Both the position numbers and the translations under genes were made by a program. From M3007 sp031425155 (GTDB lineage: Bacteria > Bacteroidota > Bacteroidia > Chitinophagales > Saprospiraceae): a stretch of 64,000 nucleotides of DNA. The notes under the pieces were generated by a model. It worked only from the letters and a program-made list of their open reading frames with translations, did no database searches and was not told where the DNA came from. Where the stretch lies: the NCBI GenBank assembly GCA_031425155.1, contig JANPIV010000035.1, positions 62,001 through 126,000 of the forward strand, read 5' to 3'. Numbering within the stretch: the stretch's first letter is position 1; every line of letters begins with the position of its first letter. Of this stretch, positions 24,550-32,746 are shown piece after piece.

Positions 24550-26466
24550 GTGCCCTCGCTCCCAACCGAACCCCTCGCTGTACTGCAACAATACTGGGGA
24601 CATGCTGCTTTCCGGCCCCTGCAGGAGGACATCATCCGCTCCACGCTGGATGGTCGCGATACGATCGCGCTGCTGCCCACCGGCGGCGGCAAATCCATCT
24701 GTTTCCAGGTACCTGCACTATGCCAGGACGGCATCTGTCTGGTCGTTTCGCCGCTCATTGCACTGATGAAAGATCAGGTGTATAACCTGCAAAAAAGAGG
24801 TATTGCAGCCACGGCCATCTTCTCCGGCATGAGTCGCCGCGAAATAGATATTTTGTTTGAAAATGCCTGCAATGGCGCGTATAAGTTCCTGTATCTCAGC
24901 CCCGAACGCCTGAAAACCGATCTCGCGTTGGCGCGTATTCAGCGCATGAATGTCAACCTGCTGGCCGTGGATGAAGCCCACTGTATCAGCCAATGGGGCT
25001 ACGATTTCCGCCCGCCCTATATGCAGATTGCCGATTTGCGGCCACTATTGCCCAAAGTCCCCATCCTGGCTTTGACGGCCACAGCCACGCCCGAAGTACT
25101 GGAGGATATTCAGGAAAAACTGGCCTTCCGGCAAAAAAACGTGTTTCGGCAAAGTTTCGAGCGCAGCAACCTCTCGTACTCCGTTTTGTATGAAAATCGC
25201 AAGCGCGAAAAAATGCTCGACATCCTGCGCAACGTGGCGGGCACGGGCATTGTGTATGTGCGCAGTCGCGGCGAAACCAAAGACATTGCCCAACTGCTGC
25301 GCCAGAATCGCATCAGCGCGGACTATTACCATGCCGGGTTGACTTCCGAAGAACGCAGTACCAAACAGGAGGACTGGATCAGTGGTAAGACGCGTATTAT
25401 CGTGTGTACCAATGCGTTCGGTATGGGCATTGACAAGCCGGACGTGCGCTCGGTGGTTCATCTGAACCTGCCGGATAGCCTCGAAGCCTATTTTCAGGAG
25501 GCCGGACGCGGCGGACGTGACGGGGCAAAATCCTACGCCGTGCTGCTCTATTCGCCCAGCGATGCCGAGGGTCTGCGCCACCATTTGCAGACCAGTTACC
25601 CGCCGCTCGAACTGGTGCGGCGGGTGTATCAATCGCTGGGCAGCTATACCCAACTGGCCATTGGTGCAGGCTTGGGCGAGTCCTTCGATTTTGATCTGGC
25701 CTATTTTTGCAATGTCTATAAACTGGAGCAAGGCCCTACCTACGCTGCGCTGCGCCTGCTGGAACAGGACGGTTGGATCACGCTCAGCGATGCGCAGTTA
25801 GCCCCCGCACGAGCCTTCATCACCGCCGACCGCGAGGCACTTTACGACTATCAGTTGCGCAATCGCCAAGCGGATACCGTGACCAAGGTGCTGCTGCGGG
25901 CCTATCCGGGGGTGCAGCAGAATTATGCGGAAGTGAGTGAATCTCTGATTGCCAAATATGCAAAACTGCCCACCGAAGTAGTGCTTCAAGTGCTCGAAAT
26001 GGCGCAAAAAGAGGGTATTCTGGAGTACCAGCCACGTAGAGAAAAACCGCAACTGGTATTTACCCGGGAGCGGGTGGCAGCGGAAAACATGACCATTGAT
26101 CTGGCACTGTTCAATTTTCGCAAACAACGCGCCGAAGAGCGGGTAGAACGGGCCATTCAATATGCGGAAACCCGGCGTTGCCGCAATCGCCAGTTATTGG
26201 CCTACTTTGGGGAAACCGAAAGCAAGACCTGTGGCATTTGCGATGTCTGCACGGGCCGCAATAAGGCCACGTTGCCCGCCGAAATATTTGAAGCGATGGA
26301 ACGCAAAATCCGGGAAGTGCTCCGCCATGAAGCCCTGCCGCTGGGAGAAATTCTGCAGGCTTTTTCATTGAAACGCCAGGAGACCGTGGCGCAGGTGCTG
26401 GGCTATTTATTAGACGAAAATAAACTCGAAGAAGACGAAACGGGAAAATTACGATTCCCGAAATAG
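24550..26466 (+). CDS. recQ: ATP-dependent DNA helicase RecQ
   Basis: The frame is open from TTG 24463, but a consensus -7 box lies at 24524-24531, so I place the start at GTG 24550 (638 residues, PSLPTEPLAVLQQYWGHAAFRP). Helicase motifs are complete: TIALLPTGGGKSICFQVP (motif I), LLAVDEAHCISQWGYDFRP (II), LALTATAT (III), and ATNAFGMGIDKPDVR with QEAGRGGRDG (V, VI). The C-terminal zinc-binding cysteines are in RRCRNRQLLAYFGE, CGICDVC. The winged-helix domain follows; the HRDC is short or absent, since it ends at about 638. It unwinds recombination and repair intermediates. The next gene, rmuC, also acts in DNA repair. Confidence 0.95.
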   Translation: MPSLPTEPLAVLQQYWGHAAFRPLQEDIIRSTLDGRDTIALLPTGGGKSICFQVPALCQDGICLVVSPLIALMKDQVYNLQKRGIAATAIFSGMSRREIDILFENACNGAYKFLYLSPERLKTDLALARIQRMNVNLLAVDEAHCISQWGYDFRPPYMQIADLRPLLPKVPILALTATATPEVLEDIQEKLAFRQKNVFRQSFERSNLSYSVLYENRKREKMLDILRNVAGTGIVYVRSRGETKDIAQLLRQNRISADYYHAGLTSEERSTKQEDWISGKTRIIVCTNAFGMGIDKPDVRSVVHLNLPDSLEAYFQEAGRGGRDGAKSYAVLLYSPSDAEGLRHHLQTSYPPLELVRRVYQSLGSYTQLAIGAGLGESFDFDLAYFCNVYKLEQGPTYAALRLLEQDGWITLSDAQLAPARAFITADREALYDYQLRNRQADTVTKVLLRAYPGVQQNYAEVSESLIAKYAKLPTEVVLQVLEMAQKEGILEYQPRREKPQLVFTRERVAAENMTIDLALFNFRKQRAEERVERAIQYAETRRCRNRQLLAYFGETESKTCGICDVCTGRNKATLPAEIFEAMERKIREVLRHEALPLGEILQAFSLKRQETVAQVLGYLLDENKLEEDETGKLRFPK

Positions 26467-26607
26467 GCCTCTTTTCCAAACAATTATTGTTGAAAATCTC
26501 TCCCAAATCAGCCATTTATGCCCGTATCAGGTTAATCAAACAAAAATAAACAGCAGATTTTATTTCATAAAATGCAAACAATCAATTAATTACACAAAAA
26601 AATTATT

Positions 26608-26640
26608 ATAACTCATAACTCATAACTTATAACTCATCAC
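26608..26640. repeat. ACTCATAACTCATAACTTATA simple repeat before rmuC
   Basis: Tandem 9-bp units AACTCATAA lie 40-70 bp upstream of the rmuC ATG. Confidence 0.6.
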
Positions 26641-26648
26641 TCCTTCCA

Positions 26649-26656
26649 TACTTTTG
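26649..26656 (+). promoter_or_regulatory. -7 box TACTTTTG before rmuC
   Basis: TACTTTTG fits TAnnTTTG, 20 nt before ATG 26677, giving a short leader. Confidence 0.55.
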
Positions 26657-26676
26657 TCAAACAAAATGATTGATGT

Positions 26677-28017
26677 ATGGATAGTAACTTCTACCTGATC
26701 GTTGGCGGGCTGCTTGTGTTGGCCTTGTTGATCCTACTGCGTCGCCAGTCCTCCCCTACTACCCCATCCTCTTTCGATAAAGACAGTTTCGTGCCCAAGG
26801 AACTGTACGCTACCATTGCGACCCAAAATGAGAGCCTGCGGCGTGACTTGGCCGCAAAAGAGCAGGAAATCCGCGACAGTTATGCGCAACTGGCGGCCCG
26901 CGACCAGGCGGTGCTGCACCTGGAAACGATGCTACGAACGCAGAAAGGCGAAGTCGAGCAATTGCAGGCGCGTTTCAAGACGGAATTTGAGAATATCGCC
27001 AACCGGCTGCTGGAGGAAAAATCGCAGCGGTTTACGGTGCAAAATACCCAACATTTGCAGTCCATTCTTTCGCCGCTGCGCGAAAAGATCAAGGAATTTG
27101 AAGAAAATGTGGACCGTAAATTTCTGGAAGATACCCGCGAAAAAGCCAGCCTGAAAGTGGAGATCGGCCATCTGCGCGACCTGAACCAGCAACTCAGCCA
27201 GGATGCCCACAACCTCACGTCCGCCCTGAAAGGCCAGAACAAAGTGCAGGGCAACTGGGGGGAAATGCAACTCGAGGTGCTGCTGGAAAAAGCGGGCCTG
27301 ACCAAACACATTCATTTTCAGACCCAGGCCAGTTTCCGCAACGACGACGGCCATCAGAAACGCCCGGATTTCATCATTCAATTGCCGGACAATAAACACC
27401 TCGTGGTGGATGCGAAGGTCTCTCTCACCGCCTTTGAGCGCTACCACAATACCGAGGATGCCGTGCAGCGCGATCTGCACCTGCGCTCCCACATCGCCAG
27501 CATCCGCAGCCATGTGGACAACCTGAGCAGCACCAACTACCAATTACTGTATCAGATCAATACGCCCGATTATTTATTGTTATTTATTCCGCTGGAACAG
27601 GCGCTGAATGTGGCCTCCAATGCTGATCCCAAGTTGTTTACCGATGCGCTCGACCGGAATATTGTACTGGTGACCACAAGCAGTCTGCTGGCCACGATGC
27701 GCACGGTGGCGCACTTGTGGAAACAGGAAAAGCAAACCCGTTCGGTGCAGGAAATAGCCCGCCACAGTGGTATGCTCTACGACAAGTTTGTCGCTTTTGT
27801 GGAGGATTTACGCGCCATTGGCGTACGGCTGGATAGCGCGCGCAGTGCTTACGATGATGCGATGAACAAACTCACCAGTGCCGCCCGTCCCGGAGATACC
27901 TTAATTGGTAAAGCCGAGAAAATCAGGGAGTTAGGTGCCCGCTCGACAAAATCATTACCCGCCGACCTTATCGAAATGGCACGCGAACAAGAAAATGGAA
28001 TGATGAATGATGAATGA
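26677..28017 (+). CDS. rmuC: DNA recombination protein RmuC
   Basis: 446 residues. One N-terminal membrane helix (NFYLIVGGLLVLALLILL), a long charged coiled coil (about 40-180, ESLRRDLAAKEQEIRDSY), then the RmuC domain: GNWGEMQLEVLLEKAGL, KRPDFIIQLPDNKHLVVDAKVSLTAFERY, IARHSGMLYDKFVAFVEDL. The D-x-x-V-D-A-K core resembles PD-(D/E)XK nucleases. RmuC limits rearrangements at short inverted repeats, fitting for this repeat-rich genome. The last residues (GMMNDE) are encoded by an ATGATGAATGATGAATGA simple repeat, which also forms an inverted copy 60 bp downstream. It follows recQ by 210 bp. Confidence 0.95.
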   Translation: MDSNFYLIVGGLLVLALLILLRRQSSPTTPSSFDKDSFVPKELYATIATQNESLRRDLAAKEQEIRDSYAQLAARDQAVLHLETMLRTQKGEVEQLQARFKTEFENIANRLLEEKSQRFTVQNTQHLQSILSPLREKIKEFEENVDRKFLEDTREKASLKVEIGHLRDLNQQLSQDAHNLTSALKGQNKVQGNWGEMQLEVLLEKAGLTKHIHFQTQASFRNDDGHQKRPDFIIQLPDNKHLVVDAKVSLTAFERYHNTEDAVQRDLHLRSHIASIRSHVDNLSSTNYQLLYQINTPDYLLLFIPLEQALNVASNADPKLFTDALDRNIVLVTTSSLLATMRTVAHLWKQEKQTRSVQEIARHSGMLYDKFVAFVEDLRAIGVRLDSARSAYDDAMNKLTSAARPGDTLIGKAEKIRELGARSTKSLPADLIEMAREQENGMMNDE

Positions 28018-28096
28018 GCCCTTTTTAGTATATAGCCTACACATTCCTTGTTAAAAATGATAGGCAAGCACTATTTTTCATTCATCATTCATCATT
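27998..28096. repeat. Inverted repeat overlapping the rmuC stop
   Basis: ATGATGAATGATGAATGA (27999-28016) and TCATTCATCATTCATCAT (28078-28095) are exact inverse complements about 60 bp apart. The left arm encodes the last residues and stop of rmuC. Confidence 0.75.
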
Positions 28097-28104
28097 GTTT
28101 TTAA

Positions 28105-28506
28105 TTAATTCTTCTTCCCCCACTTTTCTATCGCGTGCGGATTATATTTCACGTTCACATTGAGCCACATCATCCGGCTGATCCGAAAGATATAGACAAA
28201 GTTAATGAGCAAGAAAATGATGAGCAGCGTGAAGGTCAGGGTCTGCGACCAGCCGATGATCCAATAAAAAAGTGCCACAAAGCCCAAAGAGAAAAATCCC
28301 GTTATTACATAAGAGATAAACATCGCACCATAATAGTAGCCTGGCTCCGGAAAATAGTTGAGGTTGCACTTCGGGCAACGCTCGTGCATATCGAACGGCT
28401 TAACAAATGACCAGCTTCCGGTCATAAATGCCTCGCCTTCATGGCAACGGGCACATTTCAAATAAAAAATACTGTAAGACTTCGTCCCTTTTTTAAAAAT
28501 TGCCAT
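28105..28506 (-). CDS. DUF983 family membrane protein
   Basis: The frame is open from 28554; ATG 28506 (MAIFKKGTKSYSIFYLKCARC) is the better start, 133 residues. It has a four-cysteine zinc-like pattern: CARC near 18, then CPKC near 44, followed by EPGYYYGAMFISYVITG, the DUF983 signature, and two membrane helices (about 60-80, 84-104). Function is unknown. The stop is near a palindromic rmuC end, so the two genes are convergent. Confidence 0.85.
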   Translation of the reverse strand: MAIFKKGTKSYSIFYLKCARCHEGEAFMTGSWSFVKPFDMHERCPKCNLNYFPEPGYYYGAMFISYVITGFFSLGFVALFYWIIGWSQTLTFTLLIIFLLINFVYIFRISRMMWLNVNVKYNPHAIEKWGKKN

Positions 28507-28666
28507 AGTCGGGTAATTGTAAACGAGAAACAGAAAAGCCCCTAAGTTGTTCACTTAGAGTGCCTAATGCGGAAAAACGCAGTCCGTACGAGAATTGATG
28601 AACCCTAATTTTTGATGTCCATTTTCCTCAAAATACGATAGCCGGAATTTAACGGACATCCAGGAA

Positions 28667-28710
28667 CATCAAAAATCAAAAATCATGTAATCTTATATCG
28701 TCAATCAAAC
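28667..28710. repeat. 44-bp interspersed repeat, copy 2
   Basis: Matches 10816-10859 over about 43 bp with a handful of differences; it follows the BrkB-like stop codon. Confidence 0.7.
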
Positions 28711-28712
28711 TA

Positions 28713-29771
28713 TCATTTTTTAACCTCCTGTTTCGCGCCTTCCGTGGCTGCCGCCACTGGCACCTTCTGCCGCCGCTGCCGTTCGCGCAGCACCACGATA
28801 GCGGCGTTCACCTCGAAGCCGATCAGCAGAATCATACAGTTCAATTGTATCCAGATCATGAGCACGATCAGGGTGCCAATGGAGCCATAGACTTTGTTGT
28901 AATTGCCAAAATTGTCCACATAAAAGGAGAAACCCCAGGACGTGGCAATGGAAAGCACTGTGGCCAACGTTGCGCCGGGATTGAAAAAGGAAATGGGATG
29001 GCGAATGGATGAGCCATAGCGATAAATAGACGAAAAAGTGGCGTAAAACAGGGACAAAACCACAATCCAGCGGAAAGTGAACAGTGCCATCCGGGTCAGC
29101 CAGTCCGCGTCAATATACTGAATCAAAAATTGCAACAGGATATTCCCCAAAATCACCAGCACCACGGAAGCCACCAGCACAAAACCCACCAAAAAGGTCA
29201 ATTGAATGGCCATGACGCGTTTTTGGAAGCCGGTACGCCGCCTGAAAGTAGCTTTGTAGTCTTTTTCCAGCCCCTGCATCATCGAAAGCATACCATTGGA
29301 AGCAAACCAGATGGCCAGAAAAAAACCCAGCGATAGCAATCCACCCCGGGGAATGGTCGCAATATTCTGAATGGTTTTAAACAGCATCTGGCCCGCCTGA
29401 CCAGGCATGACTTCGTGAATAGATTCGCTCAGTACAGTATCAAAATTACTATATAATGGCGTGTAAGCCAACAAAGTAAACAATACGATAATGGACGGAA
29501 AAATAGCCATAAAAAAACTATATGACATAGAATTGGCGCGGGTCACAATCGCATCATCATGGGTCTCTTTATTGATAAATACCACCAGATTATAAATGGG
29601 TATTTCCTGCAAACCCGGCAAGGAATTCCTTTTTGCCCAATTCAAAGTGCGTATCCAGCGGGGATGCTGCGTGAAATAGAGGATAATCCGCTCGATAAAA
29701 CCGGGCAGCTTATCCAGCAGTGCTTTCAAGTGACGTGTACGGTGCTGAAATTGGTCGGATAAATAGCTCAT
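28713..29771 (-). CDS. YihY/BrkB-family inner membrane protein
   Basis: The frame opens at 29921 but the ATG at 29771 (MSYLSDQFQHRTRH) gives the normal N-terminus, 352 residues. A cytosolic start is followed by about six helices. The family pattern is present: DDAIVTRANSMSYSFFMAIFPSIIVLFTLL, GGLLSLGFFLAIWFASNGMLSMMQGL (approx. 150-180), and YGSIGTLIVLMIWIQLNCMILLIGFEVNA. Family members were once called ribonuclease BN but are transport-like membrane proteins of uncertain role. The tail is basic (RERQRRQK). The 5' part contains a 45-residue open extension I reject as non-coding leader. Confidence 0.88.
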   Translation of the reverse strand: MSYLSDQFQHRTRHLKALLDKLPGFIERIILYFTQHPRWIRTLNWAKRNSLPGLQEIPIYNLVVFINKETHDDAIVTRANSMSYSFFMAIFPSIIVLFTLLAYTPLYSNFDTVLSESIHEVMPGQAGQMLFKTIQNIATIPRGGLLSLGFFLAIWFASNGMLSMMQGLEKDYKATFRRRTGFQKRVMAIQLTFLVGFVLVASVVLVILGNILLQFLIQYIDADWLTRMALFTFRWIVVLSLFYATFSSIYRYGSSIRHPISFFNPGATLATVLSIATSWGFSFYVDNFGNYNKVYGSIGTLIVLMIWIQLNCMILLIGFEVNAAIVVLRERQRRQKVPVAAATEGAKQEVKK

Positions 29772-29999
29772 AACAGGCAAAGGGCAACAAAAAAAACAGG
29801 CAAAAAAGCAAATGGAGCAACGCAACATCCCGGTTTTTATCGGGAAGAACAAAGGGCAATTGGCAAAATAAAGCAAAAACACGTCCCTATTTTTCCTTAG
29901 TAAGTATGGAGCAATAAGCAACCAGCTTTGATTTAAAATGAAGGCTTATAAAACATTAGCCACCACTCTTCCTCAACAATCTCAACCTACTCAACGGTC

Positions 30000-30413
30000 T
30001 CATCCCTTAAAATATGGCCTTAGCCGCTCCAGCAGAAACTCCGGGGCCGACACCACCTTTTTGCTTTTCGCATCAAAGAAACAGAGACGCACCCGACCGG
30101 CATTCACCAATTTTCGCTGCTCATTTTTTATTTCCACATGAAAAATAATGTACTCATCTGGTAAACGCCGAATCTCCGTACGAACCGTCAGCAAGTCGTC
30201 ATAATAAGCCGGACGCACAAAGCGCATATCGAGGCTCATCACGGGCAACCAAATACCATGTACATCCTCTAACTCCTTGTAAGACAAGCCCAACGACCGG
30301 ATGGTCTCGACCCGGCCCACCTCGTAGTACTGGGCATAATGGCCATAGTACAGGTAGCCCATCTGATCGGTTTCGCCATAGCGGACGCGGATCTGTGTCT
30401 CGTGCGCGTACAT
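30000..30413 (-). CDS. Acyl-CoA thioesterase, YbgC/4HBT family
   Basis: 137 residues forming one hotdog domain. Motif RVRYGETDQMGYLYYGHYAQYYEVGR carries the aspartate (D16) and the D-Q-M-G-Y of YbgC-type 4-hydroxybenzoyl-CoA-thioesterase folds. ELRRLPDEYIIFHVEI-like and GRVRLCFFDAKSKKV complete the sheet. It should hydrolyse acyl-CoA in the cytoplasm. It is single, divergent from the next gene, with a weak -7 box (TAGCGTTG) upstream. Confidence 0.9.
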   Translation of the reverse strand: MYAHETQIRVRYGETDQMGYLYYGHYAQYYEVGRVETIRSLGLSYKELEDVHGIWLPVMSLDMRFVRPAYYDDLLTVRTEIRRLPDEYIIFHVEIKNEQRKLVNAGRVRLCFFDAKSKKVVSAPEFLLERLRPYFKG

Positions 30414-30516
30414 AAGAGGTTGTTTTTTTTCAACGCTAAGGTAGTGGGAGTTCGGCGTTTCTAAGGTGTGGCATGACCTTTTTAGAGTGCATTAGAACAT
30501 TTAAAAAACGCCTGTT

Positions 30517-30945
30517 ATGAATAATGATTTGGATTTGCCCGAAGAAATGCCCTACATGTCGCCCTTGAGCAACCGGGTAGAGGCTTCGAAAGAAAAAGGA
30601 TTTACGGAAGATTTTGACGTAGAATCCGCTACCCACATGATTAACAACCGCACCCAAATTCGGTATGTCCCCGAAGAGGTGGACATCGTCAATTACTATC
30701 GTTTTGAAGGCATGTCCGACCCCGGTGATAGCAGTATATTGTATGAAATACAAACCAGTGATGGGGTCAAAGGGGTATTGGTGACTCCTTATGGACCCAC
30801 TTGTCCGGCCTACGTAGCGGAGTTTGTGGCCAGGATAGAACAGATGGAGAAACAGCGAAACGGTAACTCTACCGACACCACGGCGGCAGTGAATCCGATT
30901 GCCCAAACGGTTTATGATGATAACACCGAGAAGCAGGTTGTGTAG
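30517..30945 (+). CDS. Conserved Bacteroidota protein (often mislabelled phosphoribosylpyrophosphate synthetase)
   Basis: 142 residues, small, acidic, soluble. The core matches a Bacteroidota family I recall: ASKEKGFTEDFDVES, IRYVPEEVDIVNYYRFEGMSDPGDSSILYEIQTSDGVKGVLV. These proteins are labelled PRPP synthetase in databases, but the sequence has no PRPP-loop (DDMIDTAGT type) or Walker-like motif, so the label looks unsupported. Function unknown. It is followed by a strong terminator. Confidence 0.8.
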   Translation: MNNDLDLPEEMPYMSPLSNRVEASKEKGFTEDFDVESATHMINNRTQIRYVPEEVDIVNYYRFEGMSDPGDSSILYEIQTSDGVKGVLVTPYGPTCPAYVAEFVARIEQMEKQRNGNSTDTTAAVNPIAQTVYDDNTEKQVV

Positions 30946-30964
30946 AAATTTCCAATAAACAGAT

Positions 30965-31007
30965 AACCCGCTAAATAATTGAAAATCAATTATTTAGCGG
31001 GTTTTTT
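30965..31007 (+). terminator. Strong Rho-independent terminator
   Basis: AACCCGCTAAATAATTGA (30965-30982) and TCAATTATTTAGCGGGTT (30986-31003) are perfect complements followed by TTTTTT. Confidence 0.9.
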
Positions 31008-31035
31008 ATATAAAAAATGCGCCGTTTAGGTAGCC

Positions 31036-31171
31036 GCAGCGCGGCGAAATATTTGTAGCCTATATCCCGCTATCAAGTCTTGGAGGCGCAGCGCACCGGA
31101 GCACATTCCGGTGCGCTGCACCTCCAAGAAGAGGGTGGTCCATTTTGCTACAAATATTTAGGGTGCGCTGC
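31036..31171. repeat. Composite inverted-repeat element
   Basis: Outer imperfect arms GCAGCGC...AAATATTTGTAGC (31036-31059) and GCTACAAATATTT...GCGCTGC (31147-31171) enclose a 22-bp hairpin, CTTGGAGGCGCAGCGCACCG with TCCGGTGCGCTGCACCTCC, 31079-31128, one mismatch. It fills the gap after the terminator and before the arginine deiminase gene end. Confidence 0.8.
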
Positions 31172-31199
31172 CCCAGTACTAAATGTTTCCAATAAAATA

Positions 31200-32483
31200 C
31201 TAAACTTCCGGTTCCCCAATTTCTTCCCGTTCAATCGGGCAGGTCATACAGTGGCTCCCGCCGCGTGCCCGCGAAAGTTCGTTGGAAGGAATGGTGATGA
31301 TGGTATTTTCCACTTTATCCGGCGTGGTTTTGCCATTTTCGATGTCGCGCAGGAGTTTTTCGGCCCGCACCACCTTATAGCCAAAATCTTTAAACGCGCG
31401 TTCCGTCACTGGATTACGGTCGTAAGTAATGGCCACGCCCGGTTTCAGTGTCACCAGGTTACAGCCATCGGTCCATTGTTCGCGTTCCTGATAGGGGCTT
31501 TCGCCGCCGCCGGCCCAGATGAATTCCATGTTCGGATTGACTTCGGCCAGCAGGAAATCCTTTAGGCTGCCGTATTCGATCTGCTCGCCATTGGCGCGAT
31601 ATACCTCCACATAAGAACCCAGACCATCCTGCACAATTGGCTTATAACCAACAATATGGTTGTGGTTGATCTGCGTAAACACCGTATCAATGTGCATGTA
31701 CGTGCGTTCGGCGGGGATGTTGACCTGCACCACATTTTTGATAATGCCCCGGTCGAACAGGTAATTTTTTATCATGTGGAACGCGTACTCATTACTGCGT
31801 TCAGAGCAGCCAATGAGCAGATAATCTTTATTGAGGATCATCACGTCGCCACCTTCGATACTGATCGTTTCGCCTTTTTTATTGGGCGGAAACTTGTCCA
31901 CGCGGTTCAGGTTGATGGTCTTTCCATCGGCTTTCAGGCGGCGAAATACCGGGTGGCTGCTGAAAATGAGCCGGGTCAGGAAGTTTTCGCGGAAGCGAGC
32001 CGTTTTGTTGGCCTTCGTAATAATGACGTGGCCTTTCACGGTCACCGCCAGGTCGCGGGTAAAAATGAGATTCGGGATCGGGTCGAACAAAATCCGGTCC
32101 TCCGGCTCCAGATAGCCCGTAATGAGCGTATCGGCCAGTTGTTCCGAAGAGAGGCCCGCCAGACGCGGAATGAAGGAGTACGGCAACTCCTCGAAATCCG
32201 TGATTTTATTGATCACTTCATATTTGCTTTCCTCTTCGCGGGTACTTTCGGCGAGCAGATCGCGCACTTCCAGCACATTTTCCTTGCCAAGAAAAGCCTT
32301 CAGTACATTAATAAAAATATCGTGTTCCTCCTGCATATTCGGCAGGTGGACAATGTCGTCGAAAAGCAATTCTCCCGCGCGTTTGGGCGTGATGCGGGCA
32401 ATACCTTCGTCGGGGCGGTGTACGATCACTTTTTTCAATTTTCCGATCTCGGAATCAACGTAAATACGACTGTTAGCGTCCAT
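31200..32483 (-). CDS. arcA: Arginine deiminase
   Basis: 427 residues. The signature ends fit: KKVIVHRPDEGIARITP at the N-terminus, FTRDLAVTV, HIDTVFTQI (catalytic histidine) and GGSHCMTCP, whose C412 is the nucleophile. The enzyme turns arginine to citrulline and ammonia. Neither ornithine carbamoyltransferase nor carbamate kinase is nearby, so the classic ATP-yielding pathway is not encoded here; the gene may serve nitrogen release. A -7 box (minus strand TACTTTTG) lies 110 bp upstream at 32594-32601, giving a long leader. It is divergent from an esterase gene. Confidence 0.93.
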   Translation of the reverse strand: MDANSRIYVDSEIGKLKKVIVHRPDEGIARITPKRAGELLFDDIVHLPNMQEEHDIFINVLKAFLGKENVLEVRDLLAESTREEESKYEVINKITDFEELPYSFIPRLAGLSSEQLADTLITGYLEPEDRILFDPIPNLIFTRDLAVTVKGHVIITKANKTARFRENFLTRLIFSSHPVFRRLKADGKTINLNRVDKFPPNKKGETISIEGGDVMILNKDYLLIGCSERSNEYAFHMIKNYLFDRGIIKNVVQVNIPAERTYMHIDTVFTQINHNHIVGYKPIVQDGLGSYVEVYRANGEQIEYGSLKDFLLAEVNPNMEFIWAGGGESPYQEREQWTDGCNLVTLKPGVAITYDRNPVTERAFKDFGYKVVRAEKLLRDIENGKTTPDKVENTIITIPSNELSRARGGSHCMTCPIEREEIGEPEV

Positions 32484-32593
32484 AATGTGTGGTGTGGGCT
32501 ACTGCTTGGCAGCCAATTTGGTTAGGATAATGATAGCAATAATACAGCAGGGCTGGCCCAAAAAGACCGCTTCGTCCCGTCCGAAAAGCGGGG

Positions 32594-32601
32594 CAAAAGT
32601 A
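32594..32601 (-). promoter_or_regulatory. -7 box TACTTTTG for arginine deiminase
   Basis: The minus strand reads TACTTTTGCCCC, fitting TAnnTTTG. It would give a leader of roughly 100 nt. Confidence 0.5.
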
Positions 32602-32717
32602 GATCGAATATTTGCGGTAGCGAAATTTCCGGCGCGTTGTCGTGGCTTTCTTTGCCGGAGAAAGCGGGTTTTAGCAAAGAGACTGTTTTTGATTGCGCAG
32701 AAAGAAGGGGGAATTTC

Positions 32718-32725
32718 TACATTTG
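32718..32725 (+). promoter_or_regulatory. -7 box TACATTTG for the esterase gene
   Basis: TACATTTG fits TAnnTTTG, 22 nt before ATG 32747; TTG at 32693-32695 could act as an off-spaced -33. Confidence 0.55.
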
Positions 32726-32746
32726 CCAAAATTTAACTAATTCAAG

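Noticed and set aside
31200..32483. Complete arginine deiminase (ADI) energy pathway
   Set aside because: No ornithine carbamoyltransferase, carbamate kinase or antiporter gene is in the window.
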